Source: Labrenzia sp. PHM005
GTDB taxonomy: Bacteria; Pseudomonadota; Alphaproteobacteria; Rhizobiales; Stappiaceae
DNA: 64,000 nucleotides
Reading direction: 5' to 3'
NCBI RefSeq assembly: GCF_006517275.1
Contig: NZ_CP041191.1
Coordinates: 4,211,001 to 4,275,000 of the forward strand
The notes beneath the pieces were generated by a model. The model saw only the letters and a list, made by a program, of their open reading frames with translations, searched no databases and had not been told where the DNA came from. A program made the position numbers and the translations under genes. Below are positions 21,468-30,104 of the stretch, piece after piece (position 1 is the stretch's first letter; each line of letters opens with the position of its first letter).

Positions 21468-21980
21468 ATGGCAGACCAAACTTCTAATTTGACCCATCTC
21501 GACGAAGCTGGCGCGGCCAATATGGTCGATGTTTCGGAAAAGTCCGTGACGCATAGAATAGCTGTCGCCCGTGGCAGCGTGTCCATGCGGCCGGAAACCC
21601 TGGACCTGATCCGTTCCGGTAATGCCAAAAAGGGTGATGTTATCGGAACTGCCCGGATCGCAGGCATTCTGGCGGCCAAAAGAACCCACGAACTGATCCC
21701 TCTCTGCCATCCGCTGATGTTGTCCAAGGTGAGTGTCGATATTGAACCAGATGATGCCCTACCCGGCCTGATCGTCACCGCGACAACAAAAGTCAGTGGC
21801 CAGACCGGGGTTGAGATGGAAGCGCTCACCGCCTGCTCTCTGACCTGCTTGACGATCTATGACATGGCCAAGGCGGTCGACCGCGGCATGGTGATTGGTG
21901 ATATCCGCCTTGTTGAAAAGGCGGGCGGCAAGTCCGGTCACTGGACACTTGAAAAAGACGGCAGCGAGGGCGGCACTTGA
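21468..21980 (+). CDS. moaC: cyclic pyranopterin monophosphate synthase
   Basis: Acts with MoaA in the first step of molybdenum cofactor synthesis, producing cyclic pyranopterin monophosphate. It has 170 residues from ATG 21468 ([23 protein letters not shown]). Conserved [14 protein letters not shown] and [20 protein letters not shown] are present. It follows trpC closely and overlaps moeA by one base (TGATG), so the tryptophan and molybdopterin genes are probably one transcript, an order common in alphaproteobacteria. Confidence 0.97.
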   Translation: MADQTSNLTHLDEAGAANMVDVSEKSVTHRIAVARGSVSMRPETLDLIRSGNAKKGDVIGTARIAGILAAKRTHELIPLCHPLMLSKVSVDIEPDDALPGLIVTATTKVSGQTGVEMEALTACSLTCLTIYDMAKAVDRGMVIGDIRLVEKAGGKSGHWTLEKDGSEGGT

Positions 21981-23185
21981 TGAGCCTGATGCCCGTTTCC
22001 GAGGCACTTGAGAAGCTTCTTGCCGGTGTCACACCGCTTGACGCGGAACATGTATCTTTGGCCGACGCCAATGGCCGTTTTTTGGGCGCGCCCCTCGCCT
22101 CCACCCGGACACAGCCCCCCTTTGCAGCCTCTGCAATGGATGGATACGCCATCAGGCATGAGGATTTAGTTGGATCTAAGCCCAGTCTTGAGGTCATCGG
22201 CGAAGCCCCTGCAGGACACGGTTTTGCGGGAAGCGTTGGACACGGCCAAACGGTTCGCATCTTCACCGGGGCACCAGTTCCAGATGGCGCTGATACAATC
22301 CTGATCCAGGAGAACGCTGAACGAGACGGCGACCGCATAACGGTTCAAATTGCTCCCGGCAAAGGGGCTTTTGTCCGCCCTGCGGGACTGGATTTTTCAA
22401 AAGACGATGTTCTTTTAAAGCCGCCGCTCAAATTGGATTACCGGCACTTGGCTCTGGCCGCTGCCATGAACCATGCTACGCTGCCCGTTGTCCGCAAACC
22501 CAAAGTCGCCATTCTAGCAACCGGGGATGAGCTGGTCCGGCCAGGTACTGAGCCCGGTCCCGACCAGATCATTGCATCAAACCATGCCGGCATTGCCGCC
22601 ATGGTGGAGGATTGCGGCGGTGAACCGATTGATCTCGGCATATCGCCAGATGAACCCAAGGCATTGGCCGAACATGTCAATCGGGCGCTGCGGGAAGACG
22701 CCGATATTCTGGTGACCTTGGGTGGGGCCTCCGTCGGCGATCATGATCTGGTGCAAGATGTTCTTGGCAACAAGGGCATGGATCTCGCCTTTTGGCGGAT
22801 TGCCATGCGGCCAGGCAAACCGCTCATGGCCGGACGCCTCGGTAAAACAAAGGTCCTTGGTCTTCCCGGCAATCCTGTCTCCAGTCTCGTCTGCGGTTTG
22901 TTGTTCCTAAAACCCTTGATGGCCGCCATGACCGGAATGCCACAACTGGACAGCCGCCCCAAAGAAGCCGTTCTAGCGATGGACTTGGGCGAAAACGACC
23001 GGCGGCAGGACTATGTGCGGGCAATACTGTCAGAAGACGATGACGGCCGGTTAGTAGCTTCGCCGTTCCCCAAACAGGACAGCTCTATGCTAGCGCTTTT
23101 GGCCAAATCTGGTGGACTGATCATACGACCGCCCCACGCTCCCGCCGAACCAGCCGGCGCGACCGTTCCAGTTCTGGTTCTTTGA
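21980..23185 (+). CDS. moeA: molybdopterin molybdenumtransferase
   Basis: Inserts molybdate into adenylylated molybdopterin. It has 401 residues. Start ATG 21980 overlaps the moaC stop in TGATG; an in-frame TTG three bases earlier is less likely. Seen: AASAMDGYAIRHED, the TGDEL segment (LATGDELVRPG), TLGGASVGDHDLVQDVL and GLPGNPVSSLVC, then the C-terminal beta domain. This is the last gene of the operon. In many relatives lexA follows here, but in this window it does not. Confidence 0.96.
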   Translation: MSLMPVSEALEKLLAGVTPLDAEHVSLADANGRFLGAPLASTRTQPPFAASAMDGYAIRHEDLVGSKPSLEVIGEAPAGHGFAGSVGHGQTVRIFTGAPVPDGADTILIQENAERDGDRITVQIAPGKGAFVRPAGLDFSKDDVLLKPPLKLDYRHLALAAAMNHATLPVVRKPKVAILATGDELVRPGTEPGPDQIIASNHAGIAAMVEDCGGEPIDLGISPDEPKALAEHVNRALREDADILVTLGGASVGDHDLVQDVLGNKGMDLAFWRIAMRPGKPLMAGRLGKTKVLGLPGNPVSSLVCGLLFLKPLMAAMTGMPQLDSRPKEAVLAMDLGENDRRQDYVRAILSEDDDGRLVASPFPKQDSSMLALLAKSGGLIIRPPHAPAEPAGATVPVLVL

Positions 23186-23588
23186 AAGTTTGCAAAGAAG
23201 CCCCGTTTTTATGCGGACTTTGGCGTTTGTTTGGTAGATGTCTTGCAGCGTCTGAAACCTGCTACACGTAACCCAATTACGCAGCGGCACTTTTACAAAA
23301 CCAATTCGCAAGCTAATTTGTTATCTCAATCCAACGATTGATCACGTTGAAGCCAGTCCATTTCCTCAAACAAGGGAAAACACTGAGAAATACAACAGAG
23401 TTGTGAGCAGTTACGGAGCATTCCCTCCCAAGACCTGACGGAAAAGGAACCATCGAAAAGGCCGACCCGTTTGATGCCACGGATCCTCGATCGTGCAATA
23501 TGTTTTTACTCTCCATGCTTCAAAGAGTGGTCTTCTTGAGGGGGGCGTTGATAGTCATTCAGTTATTGCTTTTGCAGAGGATAGATGG
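23186..23588. other. 403-base region without a gene between moeA and the esterase
   Basis: No coding pattern was found on either strand. It is richer in A+T than the moeA side. A weak imperfect stem just after the moeA stop (23191-23225) might end the operon, but it is not convincing as a terminator. It should carry the promoter for the esterase gene. Confidence 0.45.
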
Positions 23589-24446
23589 ATGAAACTACAG
23601 CATTTCATTTTGGGAGCTCTTGCAGCTCTAGTAATACTTGCCAACAACAGCGCACAGTCTTCAGACCAGGGATTTTCTATTCCCAGATCCCATATACACA
23701 CTGTGTATTCCAAGGAAACTGGCCGCGACTATTCCATATTTGTTAAAACACCTCGCGGCTATAATACTGCTCAAGACAAAGAAAGATACTATCCGGTCGT
23801 CTATCTGAATGACGGCCCTTACACATTTCAGATCGCGTCCGGCATTACGCATACCCCTGATTATGAAAATCTATATGAACAGATAATTCTCGTTGGCATT
23901 TCCTATGCGTCTGGTGAAACCGGAAAAAGAAGCCGAACCTGGGATTATACGCCGAATGCCTCCGGTGTTTGGAAAACCGTTGTCGGACCAACAGGCGGCG
24001 CAGGTGAATACCTGACTTTCATTGAAAACCAACTGATCCCGTTTGTTGAAACAAACTACCGTGCAGATCCTTCTCAGCGGACGCTTGCGGGCCATTCATT
24101 CGGTGGTCTCTTTGCAACATGGGTGTTGTTCGAGAACCCAGGCCTATTTAGAAACTTCATCATCTCGAGTCCGTCCCTCTGGCTCAACAAAAAGGCAATG
24201 CTTCACCTTGAGAGAAGATACGCAAATGAACACAATGACCTAGATGCTACTGTCTACTTCGGCATAGGGGAAGCGGAGGCTGGAATGGTTGATGACCAGA
24301 CCCAGTTCTTGGAAAACTTGCGAAGCCGAAACTTTCCTAGTCTAAAGCTGCGCGACAATATCATAGCCGACATTGATCACACGCTCGCGTTCCCAATCAA
24401 TTTCACACGGGCGGTCCGCTGGCTGTACCGCGCAACACATCAATGA
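23589..24446 (+). CDS. exported alpha/beta-hydrolase (putative esterase, Fes/IroE-type)
   Basis: A 285-residue secreted hydrolase. The N-terminal signal peptide is MKLQHFILGALAALVILANNSAQSS with cleavage near residue 23. The hydrolase fold belongs to the putative esterase/esterase D group that also contains enterochelin esterases: YYPVVYLNDGPYTF, the nucleophile elbow AGHSFGGLFATW, and the likely catalytic His in DIDHTLAFP near the end. The substrate is unknown; siderophore genes, which would suggest a trilactone esterase, are absent here. The start is ATG 23589 with a GAGG eight bases before it. Codon choice is visibly more A/T-rich than in moeA, so horizontal acquisition is possible. Confidence 0.82.
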   Translation: MKLQHFILGALAALVILANNSAQSSDQGFSIPRSHIHTVYSKETGRDYSIFVKTPRGYNTAQDKERYYPVVYLNDGPYTFQIASGITHTPDYENLYEQIILVGISYASGETGKRSRTWDYTPNASGVWKTVVGPTGGAGEYLTFIENQLIPFVETNYRADPSQRTLAGHSFGGLFATWVLFENPGLFRNFIISSPSLWLNKKAMLHLERRYANEHNDLDATVYFGIGEAEAGMVDDQTQFLENLRSRNFPSLKLRDNIIADIDHTLAFPINFTRAVRWLYRATHQ

Positions 24447-24544
24447 GTGGTCTGCTACGCTGGACCTACGTATCGCGGTCATTCGTTCATGGCTGGATTA
24501 CAAATGTGTATTAGATTTAAGTTCGTGCGAAGCCAATTCTTCGA

Positions 24545-26788
24545 TTACCCGTAGGCTACTCCAGGGCCGATAGCCTTACTAATGAAATTGTTCAAATCTG
24601 CAGTGTCCAGCGGTTTAGAATACAAGTACCCTTGCAGATGGGTACAGTTTAGTTCCTGCATGATTTGCCGCTGCGCAACATTCTCCACACCTTCGGCTGT
24701 GACATTGAGATCAAGTGCCTGCGCGACCGCAATAATCGATTTGACCACCGCCAAAGCATCTGGGTCCTGATCCATATACATAATGAAACTCCGGTCGATT
24801 TTTATGCCATCGACCGGCAGTTTGCGTAGATAAGCAAGCGACGAATACCCGGTGCCGAAATCATCGATCACCACTTTTGCTCCGCGATTTCGAAGCCAAT
24901 GAAGCAGATCCAGAGTTACTTGATCATTGCTCAGGAACAACCCTTCCGTTACCTCAAAAACCAGACGGCTGAGGGGTAGAGACGCGTTGTTTGCGGCATC
25001 TTCAATGTCTTTGTAGATCCGTTTTGCATGAACTTGTCTCGGTGACAAATTGACATTGAGCGTCACATGGTCACCAACTCCATCCATTTTACTAAATTCC
25101 GCGAAAGAATTGCGGAACATCCATGCCCCGATTTCAGTGATCTGACCACTGGTTTCGGCCGCATCAATCATTCGTGCGGTGTTGAGGAATGCGCCTCCAG
25201 GATTACGGAACCTCATGAGAGCTTCAAAAGAAGCAATACTTTCGTCCCTGGCCAACATAATTGGTTGATAGTGAACAGAGAATTCTGTCTGATCCTCACC
25301 GCCAGTCAACAGAGACGCTAGGCGTAGACGCTCGAACGCTTCTTCCTGCATCTGAGGATTGAACACTGCGTGGCTCATGTTGGCGTTCTGACGGACATCA
25401 TTCAGCGCAATCGAAGCCTGACTTGCGACAAGCTCCGCAGTATCGGCTGGGCCAGACGATTGGGCAAACCCAAGCCGCGGTCTAAGCATCAATTGAGTGT
25501 CATCAAGTCGAATTGGTTCTTGGAAAGCACGCTCAATCCGCGAGACCACGTCTTGAATATCCTCGTCGTCTCCACCTTTCAAAAGGATCAAGAATTCATC
25601 TTTTTCTTTCCGGGCAATTGACAGGGCGTCCGGGAACGTCCGCGACAGACGATGTCCTGTCTTTTTCAAGACGCCAGAAGCCTTCTCATCGCCGATACCG
25701 TCTACAATAATACGGAATCGCTGAATATCAGCATGGACCACGAGCAACTTCGAAGCGGTCAATGTGTTGCGGTAGTAGGCCTCCAAAAAACCAGAAAACG
25801 TGGACAAACCGGTCAATCGGTCGACATAGGCGAGGTTCCGGATGTGCTCTAAGAGCCCAGTTTTTTCGTACCCGAGAGCGGCATTGGACATAAATAGCTG
25901 CACAACTTCAGTGCCAATAGATTCCTCAAGGTTCGCGTAGCTCGTCCCCATAAAGAGTGCGCCAGACATGCCGTTACGGGTGACCAATGGAAGGGCTACA
26001 CCGTCACTGCCAGAGCAAATCTCCTGAGTTTCAATACACTGGTGCACTGTCTGACGGATTTCCGTACTGCTTATAACATCCAACGGAAGATCAACTTTAT
26101 CTTCGTGTACGCCGCGGGCAGATAACACACGAATATCGGCTTTATCTGCGCCGATGTATTCCGGCAGCGTTTCAAAACCGCACAGCAGGCAGTCAACCGG
26201 TTTATCGATAAGCGAAGTGAAATGTTCCAATACCGCAGCAGCAAATTCACTCAGGGCATTTTGCTGCACGATCTCAGCAAAATGATCGTTGAGTTCCTTC
26301 AATTTGCGGCGGTTGGTTTCAAGCGACATAACCAGTTTGTAACCGCGCAAAGCCGTGACAATCGCTGTGATTAGTTTGGTGCGGGACAACTCAGCTTTTT
26401 CTGCGTACCCGTCTATGTCGAACTTCATGATGACGTCTGTTTGCGGCGCATAACCGGGCTGCCCGGTCCGCAGAATTAGACGGGTAAACCGGTTGCCAAT
26501 ATCATCACGAATCCAACTTACCAATCCGAGACCGGCAGTATCGCTTTCCATAACCACATCAACAAGAGCGACTGCGATGTCGTCATGTTCTCGAAGAATT
26601 TCTTTGGCTTCATGCGCTGACAAGGCATGCAAAAGTCTGAAAGGCCGGTTTTCAAATTTGGTGCCGGAAACAGCAATGCGCGTGACTTCATGTACATCAG
26701 GATCGTCGTCGACGATCAACACCTTCCACGGCTTCTCCAGCTCATTGACTACTTTAGGCTCAGAAGGCGCCAAAAAATCCATTACCAT
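24545..26788 (-). CDS. response regulator with DUF3369, degenerate GGDEF and EAL domains (c-di-GMP phosphodiesterase)
   Basis: A 747-residue cytoplasmic signalling protein. Receiver domain about 22-150, with acidic pocket DDD (27-29), phospho-acceptor Asp77 in ALVDVVM and Lys131. A DUF3369 sensory region (about 160-310) follows. The GGDEF-like domain (about 318-480) starts YVDRLTGLSTF but has KEKDEF (394-399) instead of GGDEF, so cyclase activity is not expected. The EAL domain (about 490-740) keeps FEALMRF (521-527), NVNLSPRQ, FEVTEGLF, IDDFGTGYSSL and TAEGVEN, so it should hydrolyse c-di-GMP. It lies one base after the histidine kinase gene, its evident partner. Confidence 0.92.
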   Translation of the reverse strand: MVMDFLAPSEPKVVNELEKPWKVLIVDDDPDVHEVTRIAVSGTKFENRPFRLLHALSAHEAKEILREHDDIAVALVDVVMESDTAGLGLVSWIRDDIGNRFTRLILRTGQPGYAPQTDVIMKFDIDGYAEKAELSRTKLITAIVTALRGYKLVMSLETNRRKLKELNDHFAEIVQQNALSEFAAAVLEHFTSLIDKPVDCLLCGFETLPEYIGADKADIRVLSARGVHEDKVDLPLDVISSTEIRQTVHQCIETQEICSGSDGVALPLVTRNGMSGALFMGTSYANLEESIGTEVVQLFMSNAALGYEKTGLLEHIRNLAYVDRLTGLSTFSGFLEAYYRNTLTASKLLVVHADIQRFRIIVDGIGDEKASGVLKKTGHRLSRTFPDALSIARKEKDEFLILLKGGDDEDIQDVVSRIERAFQEPIRLDDTQLMLRPRLGFAQSSGPADTAELVASQASIALNDVRQNANMSHAVFNPQMQEEAFERLRLASLLTGGEDQTEFSVHYQPIMLARDESIASFEALMRFRNPGGAFLNTARMIDAAETSGQITEIGAWMFRNSFAEFSKMDGVGDHVTLNVNLSPRQVHAKRIYKDIEDAANNASLPLSRLVFEVTEGLFLSNDQVTLDLLHWLRNRGAKVVIDDFGTGYSSLAYLRKLPVDGIKIDRSFIMYMDQDPDALAVVKSIIAVAQALDLNVTAEGVENVAQRQIMQELNCTHLQGYLYSKPLDTADLNNFISKAIGPGVAYG

Positions 26789-26789
26789 C

Positions 26790-28466
26790 TCAGTGCACCT
26801 TCTTTCTTGTTATTTTTTGCGCCTTTTTCGCTTCAGGTTCTGTGACAGGGATTTCAATTGTGAATTCCGTACCGTGTCCAACTTTGGAGGACACCGAAAT
26901 CATACCGTTCAAGGCTTCGGTTGCAAGTTGGTAACAAATTGCCATGCCGAGCCCCGACCCTCCCTTGCCGAATTTCGTAGTAAAGAACGGCTCAAAGACC
27001 TTCTTCAAATTTTTCTCCGGAATGCCGACCCCATCATCAAGACACTTAAACACAATGTGTTTTTCTGCCACGCCCCCGCCGGCAGGTTCTCGCTCTTCAA
27101 CCCTCGACGACAGCCGGATTGTTCCGTGATCCCTGCCCTCGTAAGCATGTTTAACAGCGTTTTCGACAAAGTTGGAAACAAGCTGGCTCACCGCTCCGGG
27201 ATAACTGTCGATGACTTGATCGGCATCCAGTTCAAGTTCAAGCTTATACGGTGTTTTCTGTAAGGTTGGCTGAAGCGTCGCCAACGTTTCACGAATGATG
27301 TGATCGAAATTAAACGCACGCATCTTCTCGCTCTGCCGATCGACAGCCACCTGGCGGAAGTTGCCGACGAGTTCACGGGCTCGGGCCAAAGTCTTTTCGA
27401 TTATCGAAGCGGTTTCTGAAATCCGATTGACCTCTTCTTCCAAGACGTCCTTACTTAAGGTTTGCTTCTCGAGCTCATGATCCAAATGCGTTGCGGAATC
27501 CTTGATCGTGGTTGCAGCCATAAAAGCGTTGCCAAGCGGAGTGTTCAGTTCATGAGACACGCCGGCGACCAAGGAACCAAGCGCAGCAAGGTTATCTGCC
27601 TGGATCAGTTCTTCCTGCACCAATTTAAGCTGCTCCGTTCGGTGCGTTACAAGTTCTTCCAGGTTAGTTTGGTATTCTTGAATTTTTTGCAAATCCAAAT
27701 GTCTACGCTGCACCATAGATTGGAGACTTGAGGCTAGAATACCGATTTCGTCGGCGCGGCCCGGCATCAGCGGTTGTGTAGGCGGATCTTCAATCAGACG
27801 CGGCGTGGATAAGTAAGCCACAATTTCCGACAACGGCAATCCAATCAATCGATGGAAAATCCCCCGGATCACGAAGGCCAGCAACAACAAGTAGACGATA
27901 ATTGCAGTGACGATAAACCCAACCGTCGAAACGATTTCGTAAGATATTGAATTCCGGTCAATCAGGATAAAAACCTGCCCGATCATATCTTTATGCAGGA
28001 TCGTACTTGGGGAATTGAGAGTATAACTCAAAGCCGACCGGCGCCTATCCACCGAAGGCGGATCACCAAAGTTGCCGGTATCTGGCGTTTCCACCCAAAC
28101 CGTCTCAACAACCTCCAAACTCTCAAGTCCACGAATGAGTTGAAGTGTCGCATCTGCGTTCACAGTCCAGATCGCCCGTTCGAACGGCCGTTTTGTCGCT
28201 TGAAAAAATGCCTCGGTGACCCGGATAGCTCTGGCATGAGAAGAATCCCATGTGATCTTCGTCAATATGCCGATGAAAATCACACCCAGAACGGCAAACA
28301 AACCAAGGGTATAAACAATAAAGGTCCGCGACAGACTGTTGCGGCCCATCTCAGATGCAGCGAACGGCAAAGACGAACTGGTACTCGCGCTCAATTCAAT
28401 GCTCCCCTGATCGGAGCCATGGACATTGGGACTGCTGTTTCCTAGAGTATGCCGCGTCTTGGACAA
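26790..28466 (-). CDS. membrane sensor histidine kinase, partner of the EAL response regulator
   Basis: A 558-residue sensor kinase. TM1 is about 48-70 and TM2 about 178-200, with a periplasmic sensor loop of roughly 100 residues between them. A HAMP-like linker and coiled coil run to about 290. The H-box is AGVSHELNTPLGNA with His305. The ATPase domain has N436 in NFVENAVKHAYEG, DDGVGIPE, FEPFFTTKFG and GSGLGMAI. The first in-frame start is TTG 28466 without a good ribosome-binding site; ATG at 28349 (residue 40), just before TM1, is a realistic alternative. It lies one base upstream of the response regulator gene, so the two form an operon. Confidence 0.9.
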   Translation of the reverse strand: MSKTRHTLGNSSPNVHGSDQGSIELSASTSSSLPFAASEMGRNSLSRTFIVYTLGLFAVLGVIFIGILTKITWDSSHARAIRVTEAFFQATKRPFERAIWTVNADATLQLIRGLESLEVVETVWVETPDTGNFGDPPSVDRRRSALSYTLNSPSTILHKDMIGQVFILIDRNSISYEIVSTVGFIVTAIIVYLLLLAFVIRGIFHRLIGLPLSEIVAYLSTPRLIEDPPTQPLMPGRADEIGILASSLQSMVQRRHLDLQKIQEYQTNLEELVTHRTEQLKLVQEELIQADNLAALGSLVAGVSHELNTPLGNAFMAATTIKDSATHLDHELEKQTLSKDVLEEEVNRISETASIIEKTLARARELVGNFRQVAVDRQSEKMRAFNFDHIIRETLATLQPTLQKTPYKLELELDADQVIDSYPGAVSQLVSNFVENAVKHAYEGRDHGTIRLSSRVEEREPAGGGVAEKHIVFKCLDDGVGIPEKNLKKVFEPFFTTKFGKGGSGLGMAICYQLATEALNGMISVSSKVGHGTEFTIEIPVTEPEAKKAQKITRKKVH

Positions 28467-29010
28467 GCGCGGCTAGATTGAAACAAATGCCTAGGCAATT
28501 CACTCCATTTCCGTGAAAATAATCCCGGATCATTCTAACTCCAACAACGTTAGACAGGCCTTGGGGAACAGATTCGGCAAGTTTCTCAACCCCGGCGCTT
28601 TTAAAGAGCTTGAACTAGTTTTCTAAATTTTTCATAAAACACAATTGTTACTTACGCCTATATTCGGCATTCATTTCACTTTTTTTGGATGCGCGTTCGA
28701 CATTATCACCTACGCTTGAGCTTGGCAGGATTATTAATCCGGTCTACAGAACGTTTTCCCGGACATCCCGGCAAGGCCCTGCAAACGTCGCAGTCTTACG
28801 AATACGTGCTACTGCCTCGAAGAAAAAATGGCAGTGTCGACCTTAAAGTCCTCAATTATGTACCCGAGCGCCGGTCGGATTACCGGTCGGATGGCACCTC
28901 CCGATTAGTGTCACTCGTGCTCGGAAGGTCCACAACAAGTAGCCGTGTGCCGCAGTCTAAAACACGCCAAGCTTTAGGGGGCAAAACGCTTGCTGCAACA
29001 CAACGGCAGA
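28467..29010. other. 544-base region without a supported gene
   Basis: A frame on the plus strand (28689-29075) is open but its product has no recognisable pattern, is extremely rich in Arg/Ser, overlaps ftcR and has no clear ribosome-binding site. A short direct repeat CCGGTCGGA-tta-CCGGTCGGA lies near 28872. The left end should hold the kinase promoter. No terminator was identified for ftcR. Confidence 0.45.
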
Positions 29011-29805
29011 TCAACCCGCATTCTCGACAGCCAAAACCAGTTCGCGTTTGTTTAAGGCAGGCATGGGTGGGATAACTGCTTGCCGCATTGAAGTAGCCCG
29101 GGAGTGGTCGCTCACCAATCGTTTGGCCCCACCCCCATCCTTCAACATGTACCCGATATAACGGGTGGATTCGATCGCGTCGAAACCGAGTTCACGCTTA
29201 AGTTTCTTTCGCAGTTTTGAGATATGGCTTTCCACCACGCACTCATCTACACCCTCATTCATAACACCATAGACCGCATTGAATATCTGCGTCTTAGTCA
29301 CCCGGCGGCCTTTGTTTTTTACGAGGTATTCGAGTATCCGGCGCTCACGGCGAGGCAACTCCATAACCTCACCGCCAACTTTTGGATCCCGGCCGTCGAA
29401 AAACACTTCAATTGCCCCGGCCTCAGATGAGGTATCCCGAGCCATTACACGGCGGCGGAACACGCCGAAACGGGCGATAATTTCACGAACATGCACTGGC
29501 TTTCTCAGAACCTCGTCAAACCCGGCTGAGAACAGATCAAGCGTGCCCTGCAAACTGGCAGCATCCTCCAGCGCAACAACTTGCGCTTCCGGACAGTGGC
29601 TTCTGATCTGGCCTACAAAGGTCGTCCGCTCCACGCATTCGCCAATCAAAATAGCATCAACAGAGGCAAGATCTTTAGAACACCCAGTTTCTAACCAGTC
29701 AGGCAATTCTGTGGGCAAAAGTTCAAGTGAAGCATAGCCTTCACGTTCGAATGCCGCGGCATATCCACTGGTGACGATCTCTCGCTCGTCAACGATAATA
29801 AACAT
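29011..29805 (-). CDS. ftcR: FtcR/Rem-type flagellar transcriptional regulator
   Basis: A 264-residue OmpR-like regulator of the FtcR (Brucella) / Rem (Sinorhizobium) family that activates flagellar genes. The start is ATG 29805 (MFIIVDEREIVTSGYAAAFERE) with AGGGGG eight bases upstream; an in-frame TTG at 29811 is less likely. The N-terminal half has a receiver fold but lacks the usual acidic pocket and phospho-acceptor Asp (ASVDAILIGE in its place). The C-terminal winged helix (about 135-225) has MELPRRERRILEYLVKNKG and the recognition helix in ECVVESHISKLRKKL. Its position next to the flagellar genes matches the family. Name by family resemblance and context. Confidence 0.85.
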   Translation of the reverse strand: MFIIVDEREIVTSGYAAAFEREGYASLELLPTELPDWLETGCSKDLASVDAILIGECVERTTFVGQIRSHCPEAQVVALEDAASLQGTLDLFSAGFDEVLRKPVHVREIIARFGVFRRRVMARDTSSEAGAIEVFFDGRDPKVGGEVMELPRRERRILEYLVKNKGRRVTKTQIFNAVYGVMNEGVDECVVESHISKLRKKLKRELGFDAIESTRYIGYMLKDGGGAKRLVSDHSRATSMRQAVIPPMPALNKRELVLAVENAG

Positions 29806-29811
29806 AATCAA

Positions 29812-30104
29812 ACCCCCTAAAGTTGCGATGCAATATGGGTAAAATTACCAAGTCGCGAGGTCAACATTTCTTCCGAGGGGATCACTTTAATTGCTCAGTA
29901 TTAGTAAGCCAGCGGCTTATATCCACACAAAAAACTAAATAAATCTGAGACTATATTGCGTATAAAATAATAGAAAAATTGAATAAAATCAGTTAATAGC
30001 TCTATTTTCCACGCTTTCGGACTGCATTTGACAGTTTATATACGACAAGAGCCGCAAGATAAAGCGGCTCCCTGTCACTTTTACATGGAATATTGGAAAT
30101 TGGT
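29812..30104 (-). promoter_or_regulatory. AT-rich region upstream of ftcR
   Basis: About 290 bases with no gene, very AT-rich between about 29880 and 30000. It should contain the ftcR promoter, and at its far end the hairpin that ends the fliI transcript. Confidence 0.45.
30049..30070 (-). terminator. hairpin downstream of fliI
   Basis: Inverted repeat GAGCCGC / GCGGCTC (30049-30055 with 30064-30070) around an 8-base loop, 35 bases past the fliI stop. On the minus strand it is followed by only a weak T stretch (TTGTCG), so termination may be incomplete. Confidence 0.45.

Noticed and set aside
28689..29075. 128-codon frame upstream of ftcR on the plus strand
   Set aside because: It overlaps the end of ftcR, has an unusual Arg/Ser-rich composition and no motif or start signal.
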